From Metasolibacillus fluoroglycofenilyticus (lineage in GTDB: Bacteria > Bacillota > Bacilli > Bacillales_A > Planococcaceae): a DNA stretch of 64,000 nucleotides. Position 1 is the first letter of the stretch, and each line of letters begins with the position of its first letter. Made by a program: the position numbers and the translations under genes. Below, one piece after another: positions 8,994 to 17,560 of the stretch. Under the pieces are notes generated by a model. That model was not told the origin of the DNA, made no database searches, and saw only the letters and a list, made by a program, of their open reading frames with translations. The stretch covers positions 1,054,001 to 1,118,000 of the forward strand of contig NZ_PYWK01000001.1 in NCBI RefSeq assembly GCF_003049645.1, given 5' to 3'.

Positions 8994-9030
8994 AGGATTG
9001 TCGGGTATATGCTCTGACAATCCTATTTCC
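8994..9030 (+). terminator. Terminator after the MFS gene
   Basis: AGGATTGTC (8994-9002) pairs with GACAATCCT (9016-9024); the tail is AT-rich rather than pure T. Confidence 0.55.
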
Positions 9031-9052
9031 TATATATACCACTTGTAAAAAC

Positions 9053-9064
9053 AAACGAATGTTC
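9053..9064. promoter_or_regulatory. LexA (SOS) box 1, one mismatch
   Basis: AAACGAATGTTC differs by one base from the Gram-positive LexA/DinR core GAAC-N4-GTTC. Its centre lies 21 bases, two helical turns, from the perfect box at 9074. Confidence 0.6.
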
Positions 9065-9073
9065 GTAAAATAA

Positions 9074-9085
9074 GAACAAACGTTC
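9074..9085. promoter_or_regulatory. LexA (SOS) box 2, perfect core
   Basis: GAAC-AAAC-GTTC within the longer palindrome AAGAACAAACGTTCTT, 19 bases before the polymerase start. This places the cassette under SOS control. Confidence 0.85.
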
Positions 9086-9103
9086 TTTGGAGGAGTGGTT
9101 AAT

Positions 9104-10357
9104 TTGTATGCTAATTGTCCAGACCGCGTAATTGTCTGTATCGATATGAAATGCTTTTATGCAAGCTGTATCGCAATGTTGGAAGGGCTTGATGTGGAAC
9201 AGGAGCCGATTGCGATTGTTGGAAATCTTCATCAAGCAGGCAGCATTGTACTCGCTGCCTCACCACCGATGAAGCAGCATTTCCATATTAAAACGGGCAA
9301 TAGACGTTATGACATACCAAATCATCCGAGCATTAAGCTATTTGAGCCGAAAATGGATTTCTTTTTACAAATGTCGATAGAAATTACGAAGTTAATCATG
9401 CAATTTGTTCCGCGTGAAGCCATTCATGTGTACAGTGTCGATGAAAGCTTTATTGATTTAACAGGTACTGAGAAGCTGTGGGGTGCACCAGAAGAAACAG
9501 CGATGACGATTCGGCAAGCAATATACAATCAATTTGGTATTCCGTCCTCTGTTGGCATGGGTCCAAATATGTTAATGGCAAAACTAGCGCTCGATTTAGA
9601 GGCGAAAGCAACAGGCTTTGCGAAATGGACTTATAAGGACGTGCCACAAAAGCTTTGGCCCATTGCTCCACTATCGGAAATGTGGGGGATTGGACGACGT
9701 ATGGAGTATGCTCTAAATAAAAAAGGGATTTTTAGTGTTTATGATTTAGCACATGCGAATCTTAAAATGCTTGAAGATGAGTTTGGCATTATAGGAAACC
9801 AATTGTATTATCATGCGTGGGGCATTGATTTATCGACATTTGAGGAGCCAGATACGAAGGAGCCGATGAGCTTTGGCAAAGGGCAAATGCTTATGCGTGA
9901 CTACCATACGCATGAGGAGGTTTTAATTGTTTTACTGGAGATGTGCGAGGATATCGCAAAAAGAGCAAGGATGGCTGGCTATATTGGAGCAACTGTTTCG
10001 CTTGGCGTTTCTTATAGCCGCTCGGCGCTGGAAAAAAACTTTTATCGCTCTAAAACAATGATTGAGCCGACGAATGAAACAATGAAAATGTATGAAACTT
10101 GTAAAGAGCTATTTAACATTCATTTTGCAGAACAGCCTGTGCGTCAGCTTTCTGTACGTTTATCTAATTTACAGCCTCATGGCAGTATTCAGCTCGATTT
10201 GTTTGATGAGCAAAAAGAGCAACGGCAAATGCTTGGCTATACCATGGATGCGATTCGTGAGCGTTTTGGCGCTACCTCATTACTGCGAGCTGTATCATTT
10301 ACGACAAGTGGCACAGCCATGCAGCGTGAGCAACTTGTCGGTGGACATTTAAAATAA
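9104..10357 (+). CDS. uvrX: Y-family DNA polymerase, UvrX/YqjW type
   Basis: A 417-residue Y-family (UmuC/DinB-like) translesion polymerase. The catalytic carboxylates sit in CIDMKCFYASC near the N-terminus and YSVDESFIDLTG around residue 110; a helix-hairpin-helix-like WGIGRRMEYALNKKGI follows, then the little-finger domain. Near the C-terminus QLDLFDEQKEQ resembles a beta-clamp-binding motif (QLxLF). TTG 9104 is preferred because GGAGGAG lies eight bases upstream; the in-frame GTG at 9095 overlaps that site. The two LexA boxes and the downstream YolD-like gene repeat the yqjW-yqjX arrangement of B. subtilis. Error-prone bypass of damaged template is the expected role. Confidence 0.88.
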   Translation: MYANCPDRVIVCIDMKCFYASCIAMLEGLDVEQEPIAIVGNLHQAGSIVLAASPPMKQHFHIKTGNRRYDIPNHPSIKLFEPKMDFFLQMSIEITKLIMQFVPREAIHVYSVDESFIDLTGTEKLWGAPEETAMTIRQAIYNQFGIPSSVGMGPNMLMAKLALDLEAKATGFAKWTYKDVPQKLWPIAPLSEMWGIGRRMEYALNKKGIFSVYDLAHANLKMLEDEFGIIGNQLYYHAWGIDLSTFEEPDTKEPMSFGKGQMLMRDYHTHEEVLIVLLEMCEDIAKRARMAGYIGATVSLGVSYSRSALEKNFYRSKTMIEPTNETMKMYETCKELFNIHFAEQPVRQLSVRLSNLQPHGSIQLDLFDEQKEQRQMLGYTMDAIRERFGATSLLRAVSFTTSGTAMQREQLVGGHLK

Positions 10358-10431
10358 AGTAAATTGTTAAATTCAATTATGCCGAGGCTTAATTCATCAG
10401 GTTGTTAATATAGGATAAAGGAGTGAACGTG

Positions 10432-10782
10432 ATGTTGCGTGACCGAGGGAATAAAAAATGGTCTGCCATGATGCTGAGCGAGCATATGGAAATGCTGCGC
10501 AATTTAGATAAGGAGCAGATGAAAGAGTATCCTTTAGAACGTGCGGAATGGGAGTTAGAGCATTTGCAACAAACTGTGCAATACGCTCTTCAAACAAAGG
10601 CAATAATTTGCCTTATTTTATGGCAAGGGTCGTCTTTTCATGAAGTCATCGGTGTTATTACAGCGCACCAGCAGGAAATGCAGGAGCTAGTTGTTACAAC
10701 ATCTACGCAAACGAAGCGAATTGCTATTTCCTCACTTTATTCAGCACAATTAATGGATGAGTATGATGATTCACTGCAATGA
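10432..10782 (+). CDS. YolD-like protein
   Basis: A 116-residue protein with the YolD-family signature: N-terminal DRGNKKWSAMMLSEHMEMLR and a central strand-rich part (YALQTKAIICLILWQGSS). YolD-like proteins regularly accompany UvrX/YqjW polymerases and have been likened to UmuD partners, although their biochemical role is not settled. AAAGGAG (10417-10423) is eight bases before ATG 10432; GTG codons at 10423 and 10429 are also in frame. It is 74 bases after the polymerase, probably in one SOS transcript. Confidence 0.85.
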   Translation: MLRDRGNKKWSAMMLSEHMEMLRNLDKEQMKEYPLERAEWELEHLQQTVQYALQTKAIICLILWQGSSFHEVIGVITAHQQEMQELVVTTSTQTKRIAISSLYSAQLMDEYDDSLQ

Positions 10783-11104
10783 GCGTCAGTTGGTCCATAA
10801 GTTTATTATTTTAGAGCTGACAATGCGCACATTACAGTATGATTTTTCACTGCTGTCTACATTAAAAATGCATAGATTTTATACACATATTATGGAGAAA
10901 CTCGTCAAAAAATTGCGCTTAGAATACGAGACACATAAGCAATTATTGAAGAAACAAGGCATACGCTTTGTGCAACTTGTGAAAGTAAATGAATATTTTT
11001 GTGATGTGATACTGGCAACATCAGGTGAGGATTTAACAATACGCTATGCCAATCAAACATTAAAAAAAGAGGTAGAGCGGTTGATTTTACTTTATTTTGA
11101 GTAA
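10757..11104 (+). CDS. Small conserved-looking protein, SOS cassette
   Basis: A 115-residue, basic, helical protein that overlaps the YolD-like gene by 26 bases in another frame. I do not recognise it. The middle (HIMEKLVKKLRLEYETHKQL) looks amphipathic, and the C-terminal part has short beta-strand-like stretches. No strong ribosome site is visible at ATG 10757; ATG 10763 and 10766 are alternatives, all reached by coupling with the upstream gene. A terminator follows after 35 bases, so it closes the LexA-controlled unit. Codon use resembles its neighbours. Confidence 0.6.
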   Translation: MSMMIHCNERQLVHKFIILELTMRTLQYDFSLLSTLKMHRFYTHIMEKLVKKLRLEYETHKQLLKKQGIRFVQLVKVNEYFCDVILATSGEDLTIRYANQTLKKEVERLILLYFE

Positions 11105-11138
11105 ACTAACGGTTGACTTGTTCTACGAAAATAAACAA

Positions 11139-11172
11139 ACTCTCGCTAGGTAATTGGGCGAGGGTTTTTTAT
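11139..11172 (+). terminator. Terminator of the SOS cassette
   Basis: ACTCTCGC (11139-11146) pairs with GCGAGGGT (11158-11165), including one G-U pair, followed by TTTTTAT. Confidence 0.8.
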
Positions 11173-11195
11173 AATGAAAGTAAGGAGGCGGGAGG

Positions 11196-12317
11196 ATGGA
11201 GCATTTTCAATTTGCTATAAAGCTAGCTACGAAACGAAAAGAATTAGGCGTGACACAGGAGCAGGTGGCACAGTATGTAGGTGTGTCAAAGGCAGCAGTA
11301 TCGAAATGGGAAAAGGGGCAGAGCTATCCAGATATTACATTGTTGCCGAAGCTCGCAACTTATTTTAATATGACGATTGATGCATTGTTAGGCTATGAAC
11401 CACAAATGACAAAGGCACATATGCGAAAAGTGTATGCGACATTAGCCGAAAAATTTAACAAGCATAGCTTTGCTGAAGTACAACAAGAGATGGAGGAATT
11501 GCTTGCGGAATATTATGCGTGTTTTCCTTTTCTTCTACAAATGGCACAGCTATATTTGAATTATTATAAGCAGGCAGATGATTCTGTAGCAATTTTACAG
11601 CGAGTAGATGAGCTATGTCAGCGCATTATGGAGCATTGTAGTGATGTGAAGGTTATTTATGAAGCAGAGATGCTGTTAGCCTATGTCAAACTGGAGCAGG
11701 GGCAATTTGAGCAAGTGCTAGAAATTTTAGGTGAAGAGGCGCGTATGCAATATGGCTCGGAGCATCTTATTGCTATGGCACTATCGATGCGTGGCAATCA
11801 AGAGAAGGCAAAGGAAATATTGCAGGTGAGCATGTATCAGCATATGCTTGGCACAATTAGCAGTGCTACAAATTTATTGCAATATGAAGTAGAGAATCCA
11901 AGTCATTTTGATGAAACTGTTCAACGAGTTGAGGCAATGTTGCAGTTATTTACAATTCAAAGATTAAATATGAATGCTGGGCTTGTCTTTTATTTACAGG
12001 CGGCGGCAGGTTATATACAGCAGCAGCGTGAGCAACAGGCAATCGAAATGTTAGAGAAGTATTGTCAAATATGCTTAAATATTAAATTTCCAATCGAGCT
12101 ACGTGGAGATAGCTATTTTTACCTGCTAGATAATTGGATTGCCAACAATATTCATCTCGGTGCACAAGCGCCACGCGATGAGCAGTCCATTAAGCGTGAT
12201 TTACTCGCAAGTATTACAAAGCAGCCTGTTTTTGCAAGTGTTGTGCAGCATGTAAGATTACAAAAGATGCTATATAGAGTAGCGCAATATTTACAAATTG
12301 AGGAGGAGATTGTGTGA
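11196..12317 (+). CDS. XRE-family regulator with helical C-terminal domain
   Basis: A 373-residue protein with an N-terminal HTH_3 domain (about 6-62; QEQVAQYVGVSKAAVSKWEKGQSYPDI is the helix-turn-helix plus the usual KWE cap) followed by an alpha-helical, TPR-like region to the end. AGGAGGCGGGAGG precedes ATG. It overlaps the next gene by four bases and leads an ABC-transporter operon, so it is likely its local regulator. The effector is unknown. XRE proteins with a long helical tail sometimes bind peptides (RRNPP-like); that is only a possibility here. Confidence 0.8.
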   Translation: MEHFQFAIKLATKRKELGVTQEQVAQYVGVSKAAVSKWEKGQSYPDITLLPKLATYFNMTIDALLGYEPQMTKAHMRKVYATLAEKFNKHSFAEVQQEMEELLAEYYACFPFLLQMAQLYLNYYKQADDSVAILQRVDELCQRIMEHCSDVKVIYEAEMLLAYVKLEQGQFEQVLEILGEEARMQYGSEHLIAMALSMRGNQEKAKEILQVSMYQHMLGTISSATNLLQYEVENPSHFDETVQRVEAMLQLFTIQRLNMNAGLVFYLQAAAGYIQQQREQQAIEMLEKYCQICLNIKFPIELRGDSYFYLLDNWIANNIHLGAQAPRDEQSIKRDLLASITKQPVFASVVQHVRLQKMLYRVAQYLQIEEEIV

Positions 12318-12514
12318 GTGAGCTTCAACAAATACCTTGGGCATTAGTAGCGCCAATTTTAGTCGTGCAGTTCATTTTAATGATTGTTGCATTGATTGAT
12401 TTAAAGCGTATTTATGCAACTAATGGACCGAAATGGATATGGCTAATACTTATTTTAATTAGTGGTATATTAGGTTCCATTGCTTATTTCATTGTTGGGA
12501 GACGACAGGCATGA
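12314..12514 (+). CDS. PLDc_N-domain small membrane protein (YxlE-like)
   Basis: A 66-residue protein with two membrane helices (about 10-28 and 40-60) ending in GSIAYFIVGRRQA, the hallmark of the PLDc_N / negative-regulator-of-sigma-Y-like small membrane family. GTG 12314 overlaps the upstream stop (GTGA) with AGGAGGAG five bases upstream, and its own stop overlaps the ATPase start (ATGA). In B. subtilis, YxlE is encoded directly before the ABC transporter YxlFG and dampens sigma Y. The same gene order here suggests a transporter accessory or regulator. Confidence 0.8.
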   Translation: MSELQQIPWALVAPILVVQFILMIVALIDLKRIYATNGPKWIWLILILISGILGSIAYFIVGRRQA

Positions 12515-13404
12515 CATTATTACAAGTTGAGCAATTGACAAAAAACTTTGTGGGGAAAAATGTGGTGGACGGCGTAAGCTTTGAATTAGAACCGCTAACC
12601 GCCACAGCACTTATCGGTCCAAATGGTGCAGGGAAAACGACGACGATGTCAATGATTGTAGGGTTGTTACAGCAAACGAGCGGTACGGTTACGATGCAAG
12701 GAGTACAGGATATACGGGGGAGCGTCGGCTTTCTACCACAGTATCCACAATTTTATCCTTGGCTATCGGCTTTAGAATATGTAGAAATGGTTGGAAAATT
12801 GAGTGGCGTGCCTGCAAGGGGCTTGCGAGAGAAAAGTATCAAAATGCTAGAGTATGTAGGATTAGGTGATGCACTACATAAAAAAACAGCAACTTTTTCT
12901 GGGGGAATGAAGCAGCGTCTCGGTATTGCCCAGGCAATTATTCACGAGCCAAAGCTGTTGCTATTAGATGAGCCTGTATCAGCGCTGGACCCTATTGGAC
13001 GACAGGAAATAATGAATTTATTAAAAGAATTGCAGCAGCAGACAACGATTTTATACTCAACGCATATTTTGCATGATGCCGAAAAAATGACGGATCAGGT
13101 GCTATTTATGAAAAATGGACAGTTAGTAGAGCAAGGTTCATTAGTATCAATCCAGCAAAAGTATGCTGACCCAAGATATCATATACAATTTGTACGGGAG
13201 CAGGAGGCTGCGAATTTCGCAGTGCGTTACGCTGGACAGCTTGATGGTCTTTCTGTTTATTTACCAATACAGCAGCCGATACAGCAAGTACTACAATTAT
13301 TGGCTACAGAACAATTAGAGATTGTTAAAGTGGAGCGTGTGACAGCAAGCTTAGATGAAATTTTTATTTTGATTCAGCAAATGTCGGATACCCCAAAGTC
13401 GTAA
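12511..13404 (+). CDS. ABC transporter ATP-binding protein (YxlF-like)
   Basis: A 297-residue ATPase with Walker A GPNGAGKTT (about 36-44), signature FSGGMKQRL, Walker B LLLLDEPVSALD and H-loop STHIL. The C-terminal extension after about 215 fits the ABC-2 / bacitracin- or drug-type subfamily. It would energise the permease at 13667. A bcr1-like element of 154 bp now separates the two genes, which are usually adjacent, so the element probably inserted into the operon. Confidence 0.88.
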   Translation: MTLLQVEQLTKNFVGKNVVDGVSFELEPLTATALIGPNGAGKTTTMSMIVGLLQQTSGTVTMQGVQDIRGSVGFLPQYPQFYPWLSALEYVEMVGKLSGVPARGLREKSIKMLEYVGLGDALHKKTATFSGGMKQRLGIAQAIIHEPKLLLLDEPVSALDPIGRQEIMNLLKELQQQTTILYSTHILHDAEKMTDQVLFMKNGQLVEQGSLVSIQQKYADPRYHIQFVREQEAANFAVRYAGQLDGLSVYLPIQQPIQQVLQLLATEQLEIVKVERVTASLDEIFILIQQMSDTPKS

Positions 13405-13431
13405 CAACAAGTATCGAATAGTTAACTGACT

Positions 13432-13585
13432 ATAAAGTGAAACTTCAATCAGTAGGCGCTTTTTCCACTGAATGTTAGTTGAACCAATCGAGCTTTTACG
13501 GGCAGTTGAATTCCCATCTATCCTGAAGCTGATTATCACTGAAGTCATGATGTAAGGGGGTTACTGCCCTTTACTGTGGGATAAA
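13432..13585 (-). repeat. bcr1-like repeat, copy 2 (inverted)
   Basis: A 154-bp element flanked by ATAAA (complement of TTTAT) on both sides, oriented opposite to copy 1. It lies inside the ABC-transporter operon between ATPase and permease. It shares the GTGAAACTTCAATCAGT end and the GCTTTTACGGGCAGTTGA core with other copies. Confidence 0.75.
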
Positions 13586-13666
13586 AATAGAGTCCTCGAC
13601 GACTGTTGCAAAGAGCTTGCTGAAAGTGTCGGTAGAGGCATAATTGATGAGAAAGGTGGCGTAGCA

Positions 13667-14449
13667 ATGACACAATTTTCGGTATTGCTGAAAAAAGAGT
13701 TTTTAGAAAGCTGGCGTAGCTTTAAATTTTTATGGATACCACTCGTTTTTATATTTTTAGGTGTTACAGAGCCATTAACTAATTATTATATTGAAGATAT
13801 TTTAGCAGCAGTTGGCAATATGCCGGAAGGCTTTGAAATGCTTTTTCCTGAGTTGACTGCGGCTGATATTTTATTATCAACAACGGGACAATATCAATTG
13901 ATTGGGCTACTTGTTTTAATTAGTGCATTTATTGGCTCTGTAAGTCGGGAGCGCCATAATGGAACCGCGACATTATTATATGTTCGCCCAATTTCAGCAG
14001 CAGTTATTTTTATGAGTAAATGGATGATGGCTTCCATCGTTAGTATAGTAAGTGCAGTACTAGGCTATTTGGCAAGTATGTATTATACAGTCATTTTATT
14101 CGGCTCGGTTGCCGTTGATGATTTTGTAAAAATGCTATTAACCTATTGTGTCTGGTTAGTGCTTGTAATGGCCATTACAATTGCAATGAGCGCAGCATTT
14201 CAAACAGGTGTGGCAGCAGCAATTGCTATTATACTTATACCAGTCGGTCTATTTGTTGACTCGGCAATTGGAGGATTTTGGACTTGGACACCTTGGAAAC
14301 TAGTGAACCATGGGTTAAGCTTTGTGACTGACACAATTATTATGGCTGATTTTCAAATGGCATTGCTCTTTACAGTAATTGCAATTATTAGTTTTAGTGG
14401 ACTCGGCATTTTAGCAACAAAGCGTAACTGGCGTTTAACAAAGGTATGA
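13667..14449 (+). CDS. ABC-2 type transporter permease (YxlG-like)
   Basis: A 260-residue integral membrane protein with about six hydrophobic segments. The N-terminal FSVLLKKEFLESWRSFKFLW is the typical cytoplasmic start of ABC-2 permeases, and SRERHNGTATLLYVRPIS (about 88-105) is the conserved loop after the second helix. It should form the channel for the YxlF-like ATPase upstream. GAAAGGTGG precedes ATG. The substrate is unknown. Confidence 0.85.
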   Translation: MTQFSVLLKKEFLESWRSFKFLWIPLVFIFLGVTEPLTNYYIEDILAAVGNMPEGFEMLFPELTAADILLSTTGQYQLIGLLVLISAFIGSVSRERHNGTATLLYVRPISAAVIFMSKWMMASIVSIVSAVLGYLASMYYTVILFGSVAVDDFVKMLLTYCVWLVLVMAITIAMSAAFQTGVAAAIAIILIPVGLFVDSAIGGFWTWTPWKLVNHGLSFVTDTIIMADFQMALLFTVIAIISFSGLGILATKRNWRLTKV

Positions 14450-14464
14450 AGAAATGTCTGAGAG

Positions 14465-14500
14465 GGCGTGTCTGAAAAAATATTTTGAGACACGCCTTCA
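14465..14500 (+). terminator. Terminator of the ABC operon
   Basis: GGCGTGTCT (14465-14473) pairs with AGACACGCC (14488-14496), with a further TGAAA/TTTGA extension. The T-tail is weak. Confidence 0.65.
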
Positions 14501-14518
14501 CGACGAAAATAGTGACCA

Positions 14519-14673
14519 TTTATCCCGCATTAACGGGCAGTAAGGCGACCACTTTAAGGCTTGAGTGAAAATATGCTAAAGGATAAGTGAGAGAACAATT
14601 GCCCGTAAAAGCCCGATTGGTTTAACTAACAATCCGTGGAGAAAAGCATCCACTGATTGAAGTTTCACTTTAT
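14519..14673 (+). repeat. bcr1-like repeat, copy 3
   Basis: A 155-bp element flanked by perfect TTTAT on both sides, starting TTTATCCCGCATTAACGGGC. It is very close in length and end sequence to copies 1 and 6 and lies between convergent genes. Confidence 0.8.
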
Positions 14674-14713
14674 TGTGACAACCGCTGGAGCCCGCTTTTT
14701 TAGATAACTTTTA

Positions 14714-15487
14714 TTATTGGATAGGCGTTTCATAAATCATCAATGTTTGCCCTTCCTGTAAAGAGCTTGATTGGAGCTTATTCCACTGTTTCAGCGATGT
14801 GATGCTCACATTATAGCTTTCTGCAATACTGTTTAAAGAATCATCTGCTGATACAGTGACTGTTGTTTTATTTTCAATTGGATAATCATATTGAGTGAGG
14901 TCATATTGTTCAATTAATTGATTTAACTTCTGTTCATAATTTGTATCTGTAGCATAAGTACCTGTTAAATAGCTTGTCACATCACGATAAGAGGAAGTAT
15001 TACTTTTAAAGGTAGCGTGATAGAATGCTTTATCCCATGACACACCATTGCGTAATAAATTAGCATAATCTCGCAAGGAAGCCTCATAGGAGGGGTATTT
15101 CCGAAATTCATCTAAAATCGTTGTTAGATTACCATTTCCATCGTCCTCTTGTGTTTCCAACGTTACAGAGTTATTTTTATATTTGCCCTTAATACCAAAT
15201 AAATTGTAATTCGGCTCAGTAGCAAGCCCACTTTGTCCTTTATTACTTTCTAAAATTGCCTGTGCAAGCATAACGGATGCATATAAATCATTTTCAGCAG
15301 CTAGCTTACGTGCAGTCTCTCCAATTGTGCCAATAAACTGCTCAACGCTTAAATCCTCTTCGATTGTCTTAGGAATGGACTGTTCATATTGATTAGAAGA
15401 AAAAATAGTAAGTAATGCATATATTCCAAGCACAAATAGCATAATAACAATGCCAAGCGTGAATAATAGTCTTTTTAATAGTTTCAT
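14714..15487 (-). CDS. Membrane-anchored N-acetylglucosaminidase with LysM domain
   Basis: A 257-residue peptidoglycan hydrolase. A signal anchor occupies about 5-30; the glucosaminidase/FlgJ-like domain spans about 48-195 with the catalytic-glutamate segment MLAQAILESNKGQSGLA and YNLFGIKGKY, both typical of GH73; a C-terminal LysM (about 205-254, ADDSLNSIAESYNVSITSLKQWN) binds the wall. It is shorter than B. subtilis LytG and has its LysM at the C-terminus, like YubE-type proteins. Probably exo- or endo-N-acetylglucosaminidase in wall turnover. Confidence 0.85.
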   Translation of the reverse strand: MKLLKRLLFTLGIVIMLFVLGIYALLTIFSSNQYEQSIPKTIEEDLSVEQFIGTIGETARKLAAENDLYASVMLAQAILESNKGQSGLATEPNYNLFGIKGKYKNNSVTLETQEDDGNGNLTTILDEFRKYPSYEASLRDYANLLRNGVSWDKAFYHATFKSNTSSYRDVTSYLTGTYATDTNYEQKLNQLIEQYDLTQYDYPIENKTTVTVSADDSLNSIAESYNVSITSLKQWNKLQSSSLQEGQTLMIYETPIQ

Positions 15488-15570
15488 ACGTACGAGCGCC
15501 CTCTCTTTTTTATTACTATTAAAAGTTTAGCATGATAAACTTTATCATGCAAAAAAGGGAGGAGGGAAAT

Positions 15571-15720
15571 TTTTAACTTCTTTCAGTATATTTATTTGCG
15601 ACGAGTAATCGCAGAAGCGTATGTTTTTATACCGAAAGCGTAGCGACAAATCTGATTTGTACCGATAGCAAGGCGACAGATATAGGTACAGAAGTCTCGC
15701 ACCTCAGTGAACTTTTACCA
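15571..15720 (+). repeat. Family-4 intergenic repeat, second copy
   Basis: It begins TTTTAACTTCTTTCAG as at 4071 and 46480. The middle (GCGACGAGTAATCGCAGAAG, ACCGAAAGCGTAGCGAC, GGTACAGAAGT) matches 46509-46572. The space 15488-15842 holds nothing else that I can call except the promoter region of the next gene. Confidence 0.5.
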
Positions 15721-15842
15721 AATAGCTTGATAAATCTGTCGTATCCACTTGCTAAAAAATACTACATAGTGCTTTAAAAATAAGGGCATTTTTTTGTCGC
15801 ATCCTACAAATACTATTAATAAAATATTATATAGGATGTGAC

Positions 15843-16580
15843 GTGTTGAAAAAAATATACGTATTCATATCACTAGTGCTTTTGCTGGCTATCATTAGTT
15901 TTTTAACAACAAAGGAAGAGGCGGCCGCTAATCGCAGTAGGCAATATTATGAAGAAGCGGGGCAAGTTGTTTGGGATATTCATACAGATCAAAAAGTTTT
16001 GGCGCTTACATTTGATGATGGTCCCCATAAAGAATATACATCTGAGATTTTAGATTTGCTTGCATTGCATAAGGCGAAGGCTACATTTTTTATTATTGGT
16101 GAAAATGCCAAGAAAAATCCCGAGCTTATAGAGCGTATAGACACAGATGGACACGAAATTGCCAATCATACGTATACGCATCCTTTAAAGACGACAGTAC
16201 CTAAGTTACTGAAAGAAATCGAACAAACTTCGGAACTTCTGTATCAAATTACGGGGAACAGACCTAAGCTATTCCGTCCTGTTGGTGGGCAGTATACGGA
16301 TGCGATGATTGATGCCATTGCAGATTCAGGTTATAAAGTTGTGATGTGGTCATGGCATTTGGATACGGAGGATTGGAAGGAGCCAGGAGTAGAAAAAATC
16401 GTTCGTATAGTGAATAGTGCCAAAGAAGGTGATGTCATCCTATTTCATGATGGAGGAGGCAATCGCGAGCAAACGGTTGAGGCGTTGAGGCAGGTTTTAC
16501 CAAAACTACAGGAGCAAGGCTATACATTTGTAACGATTTCAGAATTATTAGCAATACAGCAATCTACTATTCAAAAATAA
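15843..16580 (+). CDS. Polysaccharide deacetylase (NodB domain)
   Basis: A 245-residue secreted or membrane-anchored carbohydrate esterase 4. The N-terminal helix (about 4-22) is a signal anchor. NodB motifs in order: MT1 TFDDGPH (catalytic and metal Asp), MT2 HEIANHTYTHP (metal His pair), MT3 RPVGGQYT (normally RPPYG; here altered), MT4 around MWSWHLDTEDW, MT5 ILFHDGG. It probably removes acetyl groups from peptidoglycan or chitin-like sugars. GTG 15843 has GGATG upstream; the next codon TTG is an alternative. A single-gene unit with its own terminator. Confidence 0.87.
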   Translation: MLKKIYVFISLVLLLAIISFLTTKEEAAANRSRQYYEEAGQVVWDIHTDQKVLALTFDDGPHKEYTSEILDLLALHKAKATFFIIGENAKKNPELIERIDTDGHEIANHTYTHPLKTTVPKLLKEIEQTSELLYQITGNRPKLFRPVGGQYTDAMIDAIADSGYKVVMWSWHLDTEDWKEPGVEKIVRIVNSAKEGDVILFHDGGGNREQTVEALRQVLPKLQEQGYTFVTISELLAIQQSTIQK

Positions 16581-16587
16581 AAAGGAA

Positions 16588-16629
16588 GCCCCACATGGAC
16601 AAAAGAAATTTTTAATGTGGGGCGTTTTT
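16588..16629 (+). terminator. Terminator after the deacetylase gene
   Basis: GCCCCACAT (16588-16596) pairs perfectly with ATGTGGGGC (16615-16623), followed by GTTTTT. Confidence 0.85.
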
Positions 16630-16695
16630 ACTTTTCTCAATAACCAAATTGCGTAATAATAGAAAAGTAAAAATGAAAGAGGAGTTGGTTTATGG

Positions 16696-17556
16696 ATGGA
16701 CATAGGTACGAAAGGTGAATTTATTCGCCGTGCAATATTCATTATTATTGGAGCAGCGATTGCTGCTTATGGGCTAGAGGCAGTATTAATTCCAAATGCG
16801 GTGATTGATGGTGGCGTAACAGGTGTCGGCATTATGGGGAACTATCTTTTTGGTGTTCCACTAGGTGTTTTACTGTTCGTCTTAAATTTACCTTTTATAT
16901 ATTTAGGCTACAAGCAAGTAGGGAAAACTTTTGCGATACTTAGCTCGATTGGGATTGTAACTTTATCGATTTCAGCAGTATTAATGTCTGGCATGGCGCC
17001 TATTTTAGGTGAAAAAGACCCTTTGCTTATCGTATTATCAGGAGGGGTTTTGCTCGGTGTTGGAATTGGTATCGTCTTACGTAATGGTGGCGCACTAGAT
17101 GGCTCGGAGGTACTTGCTGTACTTATATCACGTAATATACCTTTTTCGGTAGGGGATGTTATTTTATTTATTAATGCCTTTATTTTTACAGGCGCAAGCT
17201 TTATTTATGGCTTGGAAAGTGCATTATACTCTGCAGCTACATACTATATTGCAAAAATTGTTATTGATGTGATTCAAGTAGGGCTTGAAAGCTCAAAGTC
17301 AGTACAAATTATTAGTAAAAATGCACGAAATATTGGACAAGCACTTCAAGACCGACTAGGACGTGGTATCACATACACGTCAGGTACTGGTGGATTTTCA
17401 AATGAACCAGTAGAGTTGATTCATTGTATCATTACTCGAATGGAGGAAAGTAAAGTTTTAACAATTGTCAAAGAACATGACCCGAATGCCTTCATTGTTA
17501 TTACAGACGTAGCCGAAGTGCGCGGCGGTAGCTTTAAGAAGAGAAATATTCACTAA
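16696..17556 (+). CDS. YitT family membrane protein
   Basis: A 286-residue protein with about five N-terminal membrane helices (to about 175) and a C-terminal cytoplasmic DUF2179 domain (about 200-280) that ends with the conserved DPNAFIVITDVAEVRGGSFK block. The signature IDGGVTGVGIMGNYLFGVPLG (split over about 36-56) is typical of YitT/UPF0750. Function is not established for the family. AGAGGAG is 11 bases before ATG 16696. An 8-codon reading frame from ATG 16692 overlaps the start in another frame and is probably chance. Confidence 0.85.
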   Translation: MDIGTKGEFIRRAIFIIIGAAIAAYGLEAVLIPNAVIDGGVTGVGIMGNYLFGVPLGVLLFVLNLPFIYLGYKQVGKTFAILSSIGIVTLSISAVLMSGMAPILGEKDPLLIVLSGGVLLGVGIGIVLRNGGALDGSEVLAVLISRNIPFSVGDVILFINAFIFTGASFIYGLESALYSAATYYIAKIVIDVIQVGLESSKSVQIISKNARNIGQALQDRLGRGITYTSGTGGFSNEPVELIHCIITRMEESKVLTIVKEHDPNAFIVITDVAEVRGGSFKKRNIH

Positions 17557-17560
17557 AAAT

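Noticed and set aside
8710..9048. 112-codon frame overlapping the end of the MFS gene
   Set aside because: Different frame of a clear transporter gene, Tyr/Cys-rich, crosses the terminator.
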